The position numbers and the translations under genes were made by a program. This document shows, piece after piece, positions 14,093 through 14,299 of a stretch of DNA of 14,299 nucleotides. Source of the stretch: Actinomycetes bacterium (GTDB lineage Bacteria; Actinomycetota; Acidimicrobiia; Acidimicrobiales; RAAP-2); NCBI GenBank assembly GCA_021795095.1, contig JAJYPU010000039.1:1-14299 (forward strand), written 5' to 3'. The notes under the pieces were generated by a model, which was not told the DNA's origin, did not search any database, and worked only from the letters and a program-made list of their open reading frames with translations. How positions within the stretch are numbered: the stretch's first letter is position 1; the number at the start of each line of letters is the position of its first letter.

Positions 14093-14179
14093 GGGCGAGT
14101 GGCGAAATAGGCAGACGCGCAGGCTTCAGGTGCCTGTATCCGAAAGGATGTGGGGGTTCAAGTCCCCCCTCGCCCACCA
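14093..14179 (+). tRNA. tRNA-Leu, anticodon CAG, CCA end encoded
   Basis: The 87-base gene folds fully. The acceptor stem GGGCGAG (14093-14099) pairs with CTCGCCC (14169-14175). A 3-bp D stem GCG/CGC follows. The anticodon stem CAGGC/GCCTG encloses loop TTCAGGT with anticodon CAG at 14127-14129. The class II long variable arm ATCC-GAAA-GGAT is typical of Leu. The T arm GGGGG-TTCAAGT-CCCCC is perfect, the discriminator base is A, and CCA is encoded at 14177-14179. It reads codon CTG, expected to be frequent in GC-rich DNA. Mycobacterium also has a tRNA-Leu gene next to fhaA, so the linkage is conserved. No clear terminator is seen in the 120 bases that follow. Confidence 0.97.
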
Positions 14180-14299
14180 AGGATCGGTCGCGAGGCCGGT
14201 ATTGAGGCCGCGGATTCTTCCGGTCTTGGACGTTCGCCCTAACCGCCGGAATCCCCACCGCGAACCTTGGGCGTGGGTCGGGCCACGTCGTCCGGTATG

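Noticed and set aside
14180..14299. A terminator or attachment site after tRNA-Leu
   Set aside because: Only a short CGTGG/CCACG hairpin near 14272-14287 and small GGCC repeats are visible, with no T-run and no repeat of the tRNA 3' end. No integrase is in the window.

Overview
The window is GC-rich bacterial chromosome, most likely from an actinobacterium. The best evidence is the right half: on the minus strand, downstream of a tRNA-Leu(CAG), come fhaA, fhaB, pstP, pbpA, pknB and crgA. This is the cell-division/cell-wall phosphorylation cluster found near the origin in Mycobacterium and Streptomyces. The plain protein style, short proteins, many overlapping genes and several promoter boxes placed 6-7 nt before the start codon would fit a deep-branching class such as Acidimicrobiia. 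That class assignment is inference. No mobile element, CRISPR array or prophage was seen.

Left part (about 185-2330). A Lrp/AsnC regulator is divergent from azlC-azlD, which encode a branched-chain amino acid exporter; the arrangement recalls azlB-azlCD of Bacillus. Each gene has a -10-like box 7 nt before its ATG. A small secreted or membrane-anchored protein with a DUF5666-like domain follows on the minus strand. Bases 1-184 hold nothing I can support, and 2329-2558 is a divergent spacer.

Middle part (about 2559-7948). A tight plus-strand group encodes a class III aminotransferase, a PaaI-type hotdog thioesterase and a four-repeat DUF347/COG4705 membrane protein; a pirin overlaps its end. 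A second hotdog protein without the catalytic residues lies on the minus strand, back to back with the pirin, and is divergent from a thiolase. The genes suggest general amine, acyl-CoA and redox metabolism, but I see no single pathway linking them.

Right part (7958-14179). The FHA/phosphatase/PBP/kinase operon reads leftward with 3-4 nt gaps or TTGA overlaps through fhaA-fhaB-pstP-pbpA, then pknB after 45 nt and crgA after 38 nt. PknB would sense the wall through four PASTA domains and phosphorylate partners; PstP reverses this; FhaA and FhaB read the phospho-threonines; PbpA crosslinks peptidoglycan; CrgA helps recruit the septal machinery. Compared with the usual order, rodA/ftsW (between pstP and pbpA) and pknA (between pbpA and pknB) are missing. 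PknB also lacks the two activation-loop threonines, and PbpA has Asp in place of Asn in its SxN motif. These departures are the most interesting signal in the window.
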